Below, piece by piece: positions 21,708 to 30,309 of a stretch of DNA of 64,000 bases. The position numbers and the translations under genes are program-made. Under the pieces are notes generated by a model. The model searched no databases and had not been told where the DNA came from. It saw only the letters and a program-made list of their open reading frames with translations. This DNA comes from an uncultured Oscillibacter sp. Its GTDB lineage: Bacteria; Bacillota; Clostridia; Oscillospirales; Oscillospiraceae. The DNA is taken from the NCBI GenBank assembly GCA_910586735.1, contig CAJUJW010000002.1, positions 1-64,000 of the forward strand, written 5' to 3'. Each line of letters starts with the position of its first letter. The first letter of the stretch is position 1.

Positions 21708-22957
21708 GCCGGGTCCCCGGCCTCCGCCTCCAGGGCGGAGAACACCCGGCGGGACCAGGCCGCCGTCAGCGCCGCCGCCACCGCCGCCCCGGCCAGCACG
21801 GCCCAGGCCGGGCAGTTCTCGAACAGCGCCCCGTACACCGCCTGCCCCAGGGGGGAGGCGCAGTTGGTCACCGCCATGACGAAGGCCATCACCTTCCCCA
21901 GCAGGGCCGGGGGCGTCCCCCTCTGGACGGCGGCGCTGAGGACCACCACCAGCAGGGTGGACAGCACCATGACGGCGAAGCTCATGGCCGTCACCACCCA
22001 CCAGCCCAGGGCGGGCGGAACCCCCGGCAGCAGGGCGGCCCCTATGCCCGCCGCCGTGAGGCTGGCGGCCAGGAGGACAACCCCGCCCCGCCGGAGGCGC
22101 AGCCGGGCCCCCAGAAGGGCCGTCACCGCCCCGCCGAAGAGCCCGCCCAGGCCCATGGCCCCCTGGGTGACCCCCAGGCGGCTGTCGCTCATGCCCAGGG
22201 TCTGGATCACCGCCACGGGGATGCCCACCACCAGGGCGGCGGACAGCACCAGATTAAAGAGGGCCAGCACCAGCATGACGGACAGGAACACGGGCCGCTC
22301 CCGCCGGACAAAGCGCCAGCTCTCCCCCAGGTCCCGCCGGACCGTGGACAGCACGCCCCCCGCCGCCGCCCGGGAGCTGTGAGGGATGTGAATGAACAGC
22401 TCCATGACGGCGGAGAGGAAAAAGCAGACGGTCCCCACCCACAGAATGGGCCGGAGGCCGAAGGCCCCGAACAGCGCGCCCCCGATCACCGGCCCCAGCA
22501 GGGCCGCCAGGGTGTCCACCATGTTGATGACGGCGTTGGCGCTGGTGAGCCGCTCCGGGTCCGCCAGAAGGGGGATGCTGGCCTGCACCGCCGGCTGATA
22601 GGCCCCGGCGGCGCCGTACAGCAGCATGAGGCAGACGGCCGCCAGCGGGACCAGGGGCGCCCGCCCTAGGAGGAGGGTGAAGAGCAGAATCAGCCCCGCC
22701 GTGGAGAAGTCCAGAAGGACCATGACGTTCCGCTTGTTCACCCGGTCCGCCGCCACGCCGCCGATGGGGGCGCACAGCACCGCCGGGATAAACGCCGCCG
22801 CCCCCACCGCGCCGAACAGGGCCGGGGATCCGGTCTGCCGCAGGAGGTACAGCGGCAGGGCGAAGCGCAGAATGGCGCTGCCGAAGAGGGAGACGATCTG
22901 CCCCACCACCACCAGGGTAAAGTCCCGGCGGAATAGGGGCCCTTGAGTTGCTTTCAT
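21704..22957 (-). CDS. Major facilitator superfamily efflux protein
   Basis: A 417-residue transporter with twelve predicted helices, of the EntS/macrolide-efflux (MFS_3/MFS_1) group. The opening (LVVVGQIVSLFGSAILRFALPLYLL) and the loop GGVAADRVNKRNVM match the conserved A-motif (GxxxDRxxRR). It likely exports a drug or siderophore-like compound. ATG at 22957 follows AAAGGAG. A perfect 25-base palindrome lies 27 bases upstream of the start, and a TetR gene is next on the same strand, so induction through TetR is expected. Confidence 0.88.
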   Translation of the reverse strand: MKATQGPLFRRDFTLVVVGQIVSLFGSAILRFALPLYLLRQTGSPALFGAVGAAAFIPAVLCAPIGGVAADRVNKRNVMVLLDFSTAGLILLFTLLLGRAPLVPLAAVCLMLLYGAAGAYQPAVQASIPLLADPERLTSANAVINMVDTLAALLGPVIGGALFGAFGLRPILWVGTVCFFLSAVMELFIHIPHSSRAAAGGVLSTVRRDLGESWRFVRRERPVFLSVMLVLALFNLVLSAALVVGIPVAVIQTLGMSDSRLGVTQGAMGLGGLFGGAVTALLGARLRLRRGGVVLLAASLTAAGIGAALLPGVPPALGWWVVTAMSFAVMVLSTLLVVVLSAAVQRGTPPALLGKVMAFVMAVTNCASPLGQAVYGALFENCPAWAVLAGAAVAAALTAAWSRRVFSALEAEAGDPA

Positions 22958-22983
22958 AATAACGCTCCTTTTTATTTAGAATA

Positions 22984-23008
22984 ATAGAAACCGACCGTCG
23001 GTTTCTAT
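22984..23008. promoter_or_regulatory. TetR operator upstream of the MFS gene
   Basis: A perfect palindrome of two 12-base arms around one C: ATAGAAACCGAC-C-GTCGGTTTCTAT. It resembles, in GACCG/CGGTC core and spacing, the weaker palindrome in front of the tetR gene. Confidence 0.75.
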
Positions 23009-23014
23009 ATCTCC

Positions 23015-23043
23015 AAAAAGAAACCGCCTGCGCGGCAGTCTCT
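23015..23043 (-). terminator. Probable terminator after tetR
   Basis: AGAAACCGCC and GGCAGTCTCT pair with two G-T wobbles around TGCGC; on the minus strand TTTTTGG follows. It would separate tetR from the MFS gene. Confidence 0.6.
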
Positions 23044-23045
23044 TT

Positions 23046-23720
23046 TCAGTCGTGGGTTTCTCCCTCCACCGGAGGACGCCGGCCCAATCCGGCGTAGTGT
23101 TCCAGCATCTCGACGCTCTCCTGGTCAATCATCTCGGGGATGCCGAAGCGGAAGAACAGCTGGTTGTAAATGGCGCACCGGGCCCGGAGCTCCTCCGGGG
23201 TGGTGGGCTGGACCACGGGGTTGACCCAGCCGTCGGCCAGCAGAAGCATGGCCTCCGCCAGCGCCTTGGGGTGCTTCGTGCGGATGGTCCCGTCGGCCAT
23301 GCCCTGGCGGATGATGGGCTCCAGGAATTCCGGCACGACCTCCGTAAAAAGGCTCTGTATTTCCGCCGCCAGAAACTTGGGGTTATCGATGAGATAGGGC
23401 ATCATGGAGTACATTTTCGACTGCTTGTCCGGGTGCAGGGAGACCTTGAAGATGGTCCGCAGCTTCTCCAGGCCGTTGAGGGAGGGGTCGTCCCGGACGG
23501 CCGCCAGCTCCCCGGCGTTCCGCTGTCCGATGCGGTCGCAGACGGAGTAGAAAATGTCCTCCTTGGAGGTGAAGTGATGGTAGATGGCCCCCTTGGAGAG
23601 GCCCGTGGCGTCGATGATGTCCTGGAGGGAGGCCCGGTCATAGCCCTTCTCGATGAACAGCCGTTCCGCCGTGTCCAGGATTTTCCGCACCGTCTCCTCC
23701 GGGTACTTGTTCCGCGCCAT
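23046..23720 (-). CDS. TetR-family transcriptional regulator
   Basis: A 224-residue one-component repressor. Residues 5-55 form the TetR helix-turn-helix: YPEETVRKILDTAERLF, then ASLQDIIDATGLSKGAIYHHF, which is close to the family consensus. The C-terminal ligand domain is divergent and gives no inducer identity. ATG at 23720 follows AGGAGGTGA. The gene is upstream of the MFS transporter on the same strand, with operator-like palindromes before each, which fits the usual repressor plus drug exporter pair. Confidence 0.9.
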   Translation of the reverse strand: MARNKYPEETVRKILDTAERLFIEKGYDRASLQDIIDATGLSKGAIYHHFTSKEDIFYSVCDRIGQRNAGELAAVRDDPSLNGLEKLRTIFKVSLHPDKQSKMYSMMPYLIDNPKFLAAEIQSLFTEVVPEFLEPIIRQGMADGTIRTKHPKALAEAMLLLADGWVNPVVQPTTPEELRARCAIYNQLFFRFGIPEMIDQESVEMLEHYAGLGRRPPVEGETHD

Positions 23721-23735
23721 GGGCTCACCTCCTGC

Positions 23736-23756
23736 AAACAAACCGGCGGTCTGTTT
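23736..23756. promoter_or_regulatory. Probable autoregulatory operator of tetR
   Basis: Imperfect palindrome AAACAAACCGGCGGTCTGTTT immediately upstream of the tetR ribosome site. Confidence 0.55.
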
Positions 23757-23833
23757 ACAGGATAGCATGACGGGGGGCGGATGTCAAGAGGAAACCTCGG
23801 GAGGGGACGGCGGAAATAGAGCGGCGGCGCGTC

Positions 23834-23861
23834 TTGCGTTTTCGCATTTTTCTGGTATAAT
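23834..23861 (+). promoter_or_regulatory. Sigma-A promoter of the hybrid kinase gene
   Basis: TTGCGT (23834-23839), a 16-base spacer, TATAAT (23856-23861), about 90 bases before the kinase start. Confidence 0.7.
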
Positions 23862-23949
23862 GGGCTCAATAAGGAATGAAGCCGGGGCGGCCCCGGCGCG
23901 TCCTCCGGGGGCCCCAGGGGAAGCGAGACGCGGACAGAGGAGATTTTCT

Positions 23950-26900
23950 ATGCGAGCAACCAAGAAAACCTGGCACAATGTGCTGTACATCTGCATCCTG
24001 CTGGCGGCGATTTTTCTGCTGTTCCGCTGGTATGCCACCGCGAACAGCCAACGGATCGAGCGGCAGAACCTGAACTACGCCATGGACTCCGCCGACCAGA
24101 CCGCCCAGCGAATCGAGAGCGAATTCAACAACGCCCAGCTGCGGCTGCGCAACTACGCCTATCTGCTGGGCTCCAATCAAAGCCGGCCGGAGGTGACGGC
24201 TGAGCTGCTGAAGGGGATGGAGGAGCACGCCTCCTTCGACGCCATCCGCTTCACCAACGCAGAGGGACTCAACCTGGCCTCTGACGGGCAGACCAACGAC
24301 AGCTCGGACCGGAACTATTTTCTCAGCGGCATGCGGGGAGAGAGCGGCCTGGAGGTGGTCCGGTCCCGGCAGACCGGCCAGCTCATGACGGTGTTTTACG
24401 CCCCCATCGAATACGACGGCGAGATCACCGGCATGCTGCTGGGGCTGTACTTCGCGGAGAACTACCTCCGGGATATGCTGACCGTCAGCTATTTCGGCGA
24501 GCTGGCGGACGCCTACCTGTGCTCGGCGGACGGCAGGGTGATCGCCAGCTCCGGCAGCAATGAGAACGATGTGTTCCTCCCCGACCTGCTGCTTGACGGC
24601 GGACTCATCGGCGGCGAAACCGCCGGCATCCTCCGGGAGGCTTTTCAGGACGGCACGGAGGACAAGGGCTTCATCTGTCAGGACAGTTATGTGGACAATC
24701 TGTGCATGGTCCGCATTACCAACAGCGGATACACCCTGGTCCAGGCCTTCCCCCCCAGCGTCACCCAGTCCATGCTCCGGGAGGCCAACCACACCGGCAT
24801 GGTCCTCCAGGTGATTTTGATCTTCCTTTTCGCGGCCTATATTCTGGTCCTGCTGATCCGGGGGCGGGCCCGGCGGAGAATGCTGGAGAAGCAGAACACC
24901 CAGTTCGGCTATGTGCTGGACGGCCTGAACACCCTGTTCTCCTCCCGGTATCTCACAGTGGACCTGGAGAAAAACGCGTATTCCTACATGGGGGGCATCC
25001 GTCCCCTGAGCAGCAGCCTGGCCATGGAGGGCTCTTATGACGACATCATCCGCATCCATTCCCAGGATATCGTCGAGGAGGAGGGAAAAGCGCAGTACCG
25101 GCAGACCTTCAACGCGGAGGCCGTCGCGGAAATCCTCTCGGATCAGGACACGTATACTTACGAGTGCCACGTCTGCCGGAACGGCAAGGAGGACTGGGAG
25201 CATCTGATTGCCGTGTGCCTCCAGCGGAAGGAGGGGCGGGCCGTCCGCATTCTCTTTGTCCGGCAGAACATAACGGAGCTGAAGCAGCGGGAGCTCCAGA
25301 GCCAGAAAGCCTTATCCGTCATGAACCGCAAGGAGCGGCAGTACCGCATCGCCATCACCTCCACCGCCTTCTGCACCTTTGAGTTCAACCTCACCAGGGA
25401 CCTGATTGAACACGATGTCACCCGGGTCATCGACGGGCGTCAGGTCTCCCTGCTGGAGAAAACCGGCCTGACGGCCCCCTGCCCCGCCTCCGAGTGCTTC
25501 GCGCGGTGGGAGTCCTTCGTCCTGGAGGAATCCCTGGAGGAGTACCGGGCGGCGGTGAACGCGGAGCGGCTGCTGGAGCGCTTCGAGCGGGGGGAGATGG
25601 AGGTCAACGTGGACTACTGGGGCTGGGAGAGCCACGGGAAGCCCATGTGCGTGCGCCAGACCTTCATTATGACCCAGGAGGACGACTCGGAGGACGTGAT
25701 GGTCATGGTGGTGTCCAAAGACATCACGGCCCAGGTCCAGAAGCAGCGCCAGCAGACCCAGGCCCTTCAGGACGCGCTGATGCAGGCCCAGCGGGCCAGC
25801 AACGCCAAAACCACCTTCCTCTCCAACATGTCCCACGACATCCGAACCCCCATGAACGCCATCATAGGCTTTGCCACCATCGCGGTGAGCCATATTGAAA
25901 ACCGGGACCAGGTGCGGGACTGCCTCCAGAAGGTCCTCTCCTCCAGCAACCATCTTCTCAGCCTGATCAACGACATCCTGGACATGAGCCACATTGAGAG
26001 CGGAAAGGTCCAGATCAAGGAACAGGAGTGCAACATCTCCGAGGTGACCCACAATCTGGTGAACATCATCCAGCCCCAGGTGAAGGCCAAGCGGCTGGAG
26101 CTGTTCATCGACACCTTCAATGTGAACAACGAAGATGTCATCGCCGACCCCCTGAAACTGAACCAGGTGTTCATCAACCTGCTGAGCAACGCCGTGAAAT
26201 ACACCCCGGCGGGGGGCACGGTGAGCTTCCGCATCCGCCAGGAGACCACCTTCCACCGGGGCTACGGGGACTACGTGTTCATTGTCAAGGACAACGGCAT
26301 CGGCATGTCCCCGGACTTTGTGGAGCATATCTTTGAGCCCTTCGAGCGGGAGGACACCGCCACCAAAACCGGCATCCAGGGCACGGGCCTAGGCATGGCC
26401 ATCACGAAAAACATCGTGGAAATGATGGGCGGAACCATCACGGTCCAGAGTGAGAAGGGCAAGGGCAGCGAGTTCCGGGTGGAGCTGAGCTTAAAGCTCC
26501 AGGAGATGGAGAAGGACGCGGCGCGCATCAGGGAGCTGGAGGGCCTCCGGGCCATCGTGGTGGACGACGACTGCGACAGCTGCGAAAGCGTGACCCGGAT
26601 GCTCAAGCAGATCGGCATGCGGGCGGAGTGGACCACCTCCGGCAAGGAGGCGGTCTACCGGGCCAGGAGCGCCCACAGCGAGGGTGACTCCTACCACACC
26701 TACATCATCGACTGGCAGATGCCGGAGATGAGCGGCATCGAGACCTGCCGCCGCATCCGCTCCGCCATCGGCCGGGACGCCCCCATTATCATCCTCACGG
26801 CCTACGACTGGACGGACATCGAGGAGGAGGCCAAGGAGGTGGGAGTCACCGCCTTCTGCGCAAAGCCCCTGTTCATGTCCGATCTGAAAGCCGCGCTGCT

Positions 26901-27342
26901 GGCGGCCAACAACCTGGCGGAGAAGAAGGGTGAGGAGCCCTCCTGGATGGAGGCGGATTTCAGCGGCAAGCGGGTTCTGCTGGTGGAGGACAACGAGCTG
27001 AACCGGGAGATTGCCCAGGCCATTCTGGAGGAGACGGGCTTTACCGTGGAGACCGCGCCGGACGGCACCGACGCGGTAGACATGGTCCGCCGGGCGGACG
27101 AGGGCTGGTACGACGCCGTTTTGATGGACGTGCAGATGCCGGTGATGGACGGCTACGAGGCCACGCGGACCATCCGGGCCCTGCCCCGGCAGGATGTGAA
27201 AAGCCTTCCGATCATCGCCATGACGGCAAACGCCATGGAAGAGGACAAGGAAACCGCCCTGAAAAGCGGCATGAACGCCCACATAGCCAAACCCCTGGAT
27301 ATAGAGCTCTTTATGCAGATTCTGGGGAAGTATCTGGGGTGA
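23950..27342 (+). CDS. Hybrid sensor histidine kinase with two receiver domains
   Basis: A 1130-residue membrane kinase. TM1 is at about residues 11-27, an extracytoplasmic Cache-like sensor spans to about 282, TM2 follows (VLQVILIFLFAAYILVLL). Two PAS-like segments precede the HisKA domain, whose His lies in SHDIRTPMN near residue 628. The HATPase has the N box and DNGIGMSPDF and GTGLGMAI. Receiver 1 (about 867-985) has its Asp in IIDWQMP (near 921) and receiver 2 (about 1007-1128) in LMDVQMP (near 1060). No HPt domain or output regulator is adjacent, so phosphate must go elsewhere. ATG at 23950 follows AGAGGAG; upstream in-frame codons overlap tetR and its promoter region. Confidence 0.92.
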   Translation: MRATKKTWHNVLYICILLAAIFLLFRWYATANSQRIERQNLNYAMDSADQTAQRIESEFNNAQLRLRNYAYLLGSNQSRPEVTAELLKGMEEHASFDAIRFTNAEGLNLASDGQTNDSSDRNYFLSGMRGESGLEVVRSRQTGQLMTVFYAPIEYDGEITGMLLGLYFAENYLRDMLTVSYFGELADAYLCSADGRVIASSGSNENDVFLPDLLLDGGLIGGETAGILREAFQDGTEDKGFICQDSYVDNLCMVRITNSGYTLVQAFPPSVTQSMLREANHTGMVLQVILIFLFAAYILVLLIRGRARRRMLEKQNTQFGYVLDGLNTLFSSRYLTVDLEKNAYSYMGGIRPLSSSLAMEGSYDDIIRIHSQDIVEEEGKAQYRQTFNAEAVAEILSDQDTYTYECHVCRNGKEDWEHLIAVCLQRKEGRAVRILFVRQNITELKQRELQSQKALSVMNRKERQYRIAITSTAFCTFEFNLTRDLIEHDVTRVIDGRQVSLLEKTGLTAPCPASECFARWESFVLEESLEEYRAAVNAERLLERFERGEMEVNVDYWGWESHGKPMCVRQTFIMTQEDDSEDVMVMVVSKDITAQVQKQRQQTQALQDALMQAQRASNAKTTFLSNMSHDIRTPMNAIIGFATIAVSHIENRDQVRDCLQKVLSSSNHLLSLINDILDMSHIESGKVQIKEQECNISEVTHNLVNIIQPQVKAKRLELFIDTFNVNNEDVIADPLKLNQVFINLLSNAVKYTPAGGTVSFRIRQETTFHRGYGDYVFIVKDNGIGMSPDFVEHIFEPFEREDTATKTGIQGTGLGMAITKNIVEMMGGTITVQSEKGKGSEFRVELSLKLQEMEKDAARIRELEGLRAIVVDDDCDSCESVTRMLKQIGMRAEWTTSGKEAVYRARSAHSEGDSYHTYIIDWQMPEMSGIETCRRIRSAIGRDAPIIILTAYDWTDIEEEAKEVGVTAFCAKPLFMSDLKAALLAANNLAEKKGEEPSWMEADFSGKRVLLVEDNELNREIAQAILEETGFTVETAPDGTDAVDMVRRADEGWYDAVLMDVQMPVMDGYEATRTIRALPRQDVKSLPIIAMTANAMEEDKETALKSGMNAHIAKPLDIELFMQILGKYLG

Positions 27343-27374
27343 GGGAGATACGAAAACTACACAGCGTCTTTTCG

Positions 27375-27414
27375 GCGGGCCGTCCCTCCTCTCAGGAGAA
27401 GACGGCCCGCTTTT
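27375..27414 (+). terminator. Intrinsic terminator of the hybrid kinase gene
   Basis: GCGGGCCGTC (27375-27384) and GACGGCCCGC (27401-27410) form a perfect 10-base-pair stem followed by TTTT. Confidence 0.88.
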
Positions 27415-27446
27415 CTATTCATACGCCAGGCCGCAGATGCGGCGAA

Positions 27447-27488
27447 AAAGGCGGCCGCATGGTGATTTCACGCCATGCAGCCGCCTTG
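27447..27488 (-). terminator. Intrinsic terminator of the DeoR gene
   Basis: AAGGCGGCCGCATGG and GCCATGCAGCCGCCTT arms; on the minus strand the stem is followed by TTTTTCG, 50 bases beyond the DeoR stop. Confidence 0.8.
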
Positions 27489-27535
27489 TACTGCCTATTT
27501 GGGGGAAGCGCCTCAGAGGCCCCTTCCCGCTTCAC

Positions 27536-28315
27536 TTAAACGATGTACACCTTTATGTTCTTTTCCCTCAGGATATCCCGCCACTCGGGGCTGATGTTCT
27601 CGTCCGTAATCAGAACGTCAATGTCATCCAACTCCCCAAAGTAAGAGGCCCGGACAAAGCCGAACTTGCTGGAATCGGCTAGCAGAATCTTCACAAGGGA
27701 CGACCGGAGGGCCGCCTGCTTGTTGGCGATTTCGGAATGATAGGCGCAGGTGAGCCCCAGCTTTTCGTGGATGCCGGAGGCGGACAGAAAATACTTGTTC
27801 GCCCTGAAGTGGCGGATGGTCTCCAGCCCCTCGTTGGAGCTGAACGACGTGGTGGCAGAGTTCAGCTGTCCGCCCACTAGGGTCAGGTCTACATGGCTTT
27901 TGTTGAGCAGCTCGCTGAAAATGTTAAAATTATAGCAGAGCGCAGAAAAGCACAAATCCTCTGAGATATGGCAGGCCAGACGGATGGTGGTGGTTCCAGT
28001 ATCGATGATCACGGAGTCGTTCGGCTCAATCAGGGTGGAGGCGAACTGTCCGATCCGGTCCTTTTCCAGGTAATTCTTCACTGTTTCACTCTGAAAATTG
28101 TACTTCTCTTTCAGCCGCGGGCCCTGCTCGGCCAGGGTAAAGGTTCCCGATCTCGCCCCGCGGGCGACCAAATTGGACGTTTGCAGCATGGAAAGGTCCC
28201 GGCGAATGGTCATCTCAGAAAAGCCGAGCCGTTCGGAGAGCTGTTTCGCGGTCAAAAATTTCTCCTCCTCAAACAGAGAGAGCATTTGATTGACACGTTC
28301 CTGTTTTTTTCCCAT
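27536..28315 (-). CDS. DeoR/GlpR-family transcriptional regulator
   Basis: A 259-residue repressor. The N-terminal winged HTH reads FLTAKQLSERLGFSEMTIRRDLSML, the DeoR pattern; the C-terminal DeoRC domain (from about residue 75) is the sugar-phosphate-isomerase-like sensor, with the DTGTTT phosphate loop. Effectors of this family are phosphorylated sugars. ATG at 28315 follows GGGAGG. It lies 117 bases downstream of the TpiA paralogue, in the same direction, with its own promoter and a GTTAAC-centred palindrome. It is the only dedicated regulator in the carbohydrate island and probably controls both divergent operons. Confidence 0.9.
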   Translation of the reverse strand: MGKKQERVNQMLSLFEEEKFLTAKQLSERLGFSEMTIRRDLSMLQTSNLVARGARSGTFTLAEQGPRLKEKYNFQSETVKNYLEKDRIGQFASTLIEPNDSVIIDTGTTTIRLACHISEDLCFSALCYNFNIFSELLNKSHVDLTLVGGQLNSATTSFSSNEGLETIRHFRANKYFLSASGIHEKLGLTCAYHSEIANKQAALRSSLVKILLADSSKFGFVRASYFGELDDIDVLITDENISPEWRDILREKNIKVYIV

Positions 28316-28338
28316 AAAGACCTCCCATTTGATAAATG

Positions 28339-28394
28339 GCAACGTTAACATTGCTATTTTATTTTAGGATACTATAAAAAGGAAGGGATGTAAA
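28339..28394 (-). promoter_or_regulatory. Promoter and likely operator of the DeoR gene
   Basis: On the minus strand TTTACA (28389-28394), a 17-base spacer, TATCCT (28366-28371), then a near-perfect palindrome GCAATGTTAACGTTGC (28339-28354) just downstream. Its AATGTTAA half recurs in front of the two operons at 32291 and 35425. Confidence 0.65.
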
Positions 28395-28432
28395 CAAAAA
28401 CGTATCCCATCATCACAAGTTTGACGGCAGAT

Positions 28433-29203
28433 TCAGCGCTCAGCAAGGCTGTGGATGAGCTCGCTGAAACGAAATGCGTCCCATGCGCTTCTTCCTATAA
28501 ATAATCCGTTGACCTCTGAAAGCTGGAGATAGCTCTCCGCGTTTTCCGCATTGACGCTGCCTCCGAAGAGCAGAGGGACCTCTTCGCCCCGGCGGCCCCA
28601 CAGACGAAGGAGCGCGCCGCGAATCTCCCGAAACCGGCAGCCCGCGTAACCGGGTTCCGCCTGCTGTCCGTGGGCGCCAATGGCCCAGACTGGCTCATAC
28701 GCAATCCACAGGCGGTCCGCGCACTCCGGTGAAAGCCCGTCCAACGCGGCGGCAAGCTGGCCGCGCAGAACCTCGTCCATGCGTCCGGCCTCTTTTTCCC
28801 CGGCCGTCTCTCCTACGCAGAGCAGGACCGTAAAGCCGTGCCGGAGGGCGCTGTCCGTTTTCAACCGGATCATCTCTTCCGTTTCGCCAAAAACGTGACG
28901 ACGCTCGGAGTGGCCGAGCTCCACAATGTCCACGGACAGCTCCCTGAGCATCAGGGGCGAGACCTCCCCGGTAAACGGCCCCGCCTCCGCCCAGTGCATG
29001 TTCTGCGCGCCGATCTGAATCCGCCGGTGGTCCGCCAGACGGGAGGCGTCCGCGATGGCGGGAAAGGATGGAATCACAAATAACTGGAGCCGGTCCGGGT
29101 CCAGATCTCCTGTCAGCGCGGAGAGCAGGGAGATGTACTCCGCCGTGTCCCGGTTGGTCTTGTACATTTTCAGGTTGGTCCCCAGATATAATTTGGATGT
29201 CAT
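28433..29203 (-). CDS. Triosephosphate isomerase paralogue, probable erythrulose-phosphate isomerase
   Basis: A 256-residue TIM barrel of the TpiA family. The conserved elements are there: NLKMYK at the N-terminus (the family Asn-x-Lys), ELGHSERR with the catalytic His, AYEPVWAIG with the catalytic Glu, and the phosphate loop LFGGSVN. It differs from housekeeping TpiA (NWKM becomes NLKM) and sits with RpiB and DhaKL genes. In Brucella-type erythritol pathways such TpiA paralogues convert L-erythrulose 1-phosphate to D-erythrulose 4-phosphate. That role is inferred from context. ATG at 29203 overlaps the rpiB stop by 4 bases. Confidence 0.85.
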   Translation of the reverse strand: MTSKLYLGTNLKMYKTNRDTAEYISLLSALTGDLDPDRLQLFVIPSFPAIADASRLADHRRIQIGAQNMHWAEAGPFTGEVSPLMLRELSVDIVELGHSERRHVFGETEEMIRLKTDSALRHGFTVLLCVGETAGEKEAGRMDEVLRGQLAAALDGLSPECADRLWIAYEPVWAIGAHGQQAEPGYAGCRFREIRGALLRLWGRRGEEVPLLFGGSVNAENAESYLQLSEVNGLFIGRSAWDAFRFSELIHSLAER

Positions 29204-29661
29204 TTGAAGTTCTCTCCCTCGATGGCCGAAATGGCGTTCACCTTAGGGCGGGACGACTCCACCGCGTGCCCCAGAGAGAGCCACTCCGTCAAAAGCATTT
29301 TGGCGCTTTCCAGCCCAATCACCCTGGAGCCCAGGCAAAACACGTTGCAGTCGTTGCTGAGCCTGGAACGGGTCCCAGCGAAGCAGTCATGGACCACAGC
29401 GGCCCGGATTCCCTTGAATTTATTGGCGGAGATACACATGCCGATTCCGGTGCCGCAGAGGAGAACGCCCCGGCGGCGGTCCGGGTCGGCCTGAATCTCC
29501 CTGGCCAGGCGCTCGGCGATGTAAGGGTAATAGGTGTCGTCCGTTTCCAGGCTGACGCCCAGGTCCACCGGGGTGTATCCCAATTGAGTCAAAAGCTCCA
29601 CGAACGCCGCCTTGTAGGCTACGGCGGCATTGTCGCTGGCAATGTAGATTCTTTCTTCCAT
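29200..29661 (-). CDS. RpiB/LacAB-family sugar-phosphate isomerase
   Basis: A 153-residue isomerase that interconverts aldose and ketose phosphates. SDNAA near the N-terminus and LLCGTGIGMCISANKFKGIRAAVVHD carry the active-site Cys and the anion hole of RpiB. Family members act on ribose 5-phosphate, allose or galactose 6-phosphate, or D-erythrulose 4-phosphate (EryI). With a TpiA paralogue and DhaKL next to it, the last is the best guess: product erythrose 4-phosphate. ATG at 29661 follows GGAGAT. The gene is 12 bases after dhaL and overlaps tpiA by 4, so expression is coupled. Confidence 0.88.
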   Translation of the reverse strand: MEERIYIASDNAAVAYKAAFVELLTQLGYTPVDLGVSLETDDTYYPYIAERLAREIQADPDRRRGVLLCGTGIGMCISANKFKGIRAAVVHDCFAGTRSRLSNDCNVFCLGSRVIGLESAKMLLTEWLSLGHAVESSRPKVNAISAIEGENFK

Positions 29662-29673
29662 GGGCGATCTCCT

Positions 29674-30309
29674 TCACTGTTTCGTGACGTATGCGTGCAT
29701 TGCCTCAAAGATAATCTGAACGGAGGTCGCGCCGGCGTCCTGATGTCCGATGCTGCGTTCCATCAGGGACTTTGCCCGGCCAAATTTCGCGGCATAGCGC
29801 TTGGTGTTCTCAACACCCTCCGCGGCGGCGCTTGACGCGGCGGCAAGGAGCTGGCAGAGGTCCTTAGAATCAAGAGCCTCCATGGCGAGGACGGCGGGCT
29901 CCAGGGCGTCTACCATGGTCTTGTCCCCCGGCTGGGCGCCGCCCCGGGTCTTCACAGCCTCCAGGGAGCGGCGGAACAGCGGGACCAGCGTGCCGGCCTC
30001 CAGGGTTTCCGCTTCGGGAACAGCTTTCGCGCCGGCCTGAAAAAGGGTTCCAAAGATGACGCCGGAGGCGCCGCCCATGGACATCATCATGGCGCGGCCC
30101 ATGGTTTTGAAAAGGGTGTTGACCGAGGCGGACTCAGGCAGCGCCCGGAGGGCCTCCCCGGCCTTGCGCATGCCGGTTTCCATACCGATCCCGTGGTCTC
30201 CGTCGCCGATTTTGGAGTCGATCTCCGTGAGCAGGGGCTTGCTTTCTATCACGGCCTGGGCGGCAGCGAGGAGCATTTCCTTTGTCTGTGCGGCGCTTAA
30301 TGCGTTCAT
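29674..30309 (-). CDS. dhaL: Dihydroxyacetone kinase-type subunit DhaL
   Basis: A 211-residue helical nucleotide-binding subunit. The Mg2+/ADP site is in SKIGDGDHGIGMETG; later GGASGVIFG, GDKTMVDALEP and ERSIGHQDAGATS follow the DhaL pattern. With DhaK it phosphorylates a short ketose such as dihydroxyacetone or erythrulose. No DhaM (the PTS phosphoryl donor) is present in the window, so the pair may use ATP or an unlinked DhaM. Its ATG overlaps the dhaK stop by 4 bases. Confidence 0.92.
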   Translation of the reverse strand: MNALSAAQTKEMLLAAAQAVIESKPLLTEIDSKIGDGDHGIGMETGMRKAGEALRALPESASVNTLFKTMGRAMMMSMGGASGVIFGTLFQAGAKAVPEAETLEAGTLVPLFRRSLEAVKTRGGAQPGDKTMVDALEPAVLAMEALDSKDLCQLLAAASSAAAEGVENTKRYAAKFGRAKSLMERSIGHQDAGATSVQIIFEAMHAYVTKQ

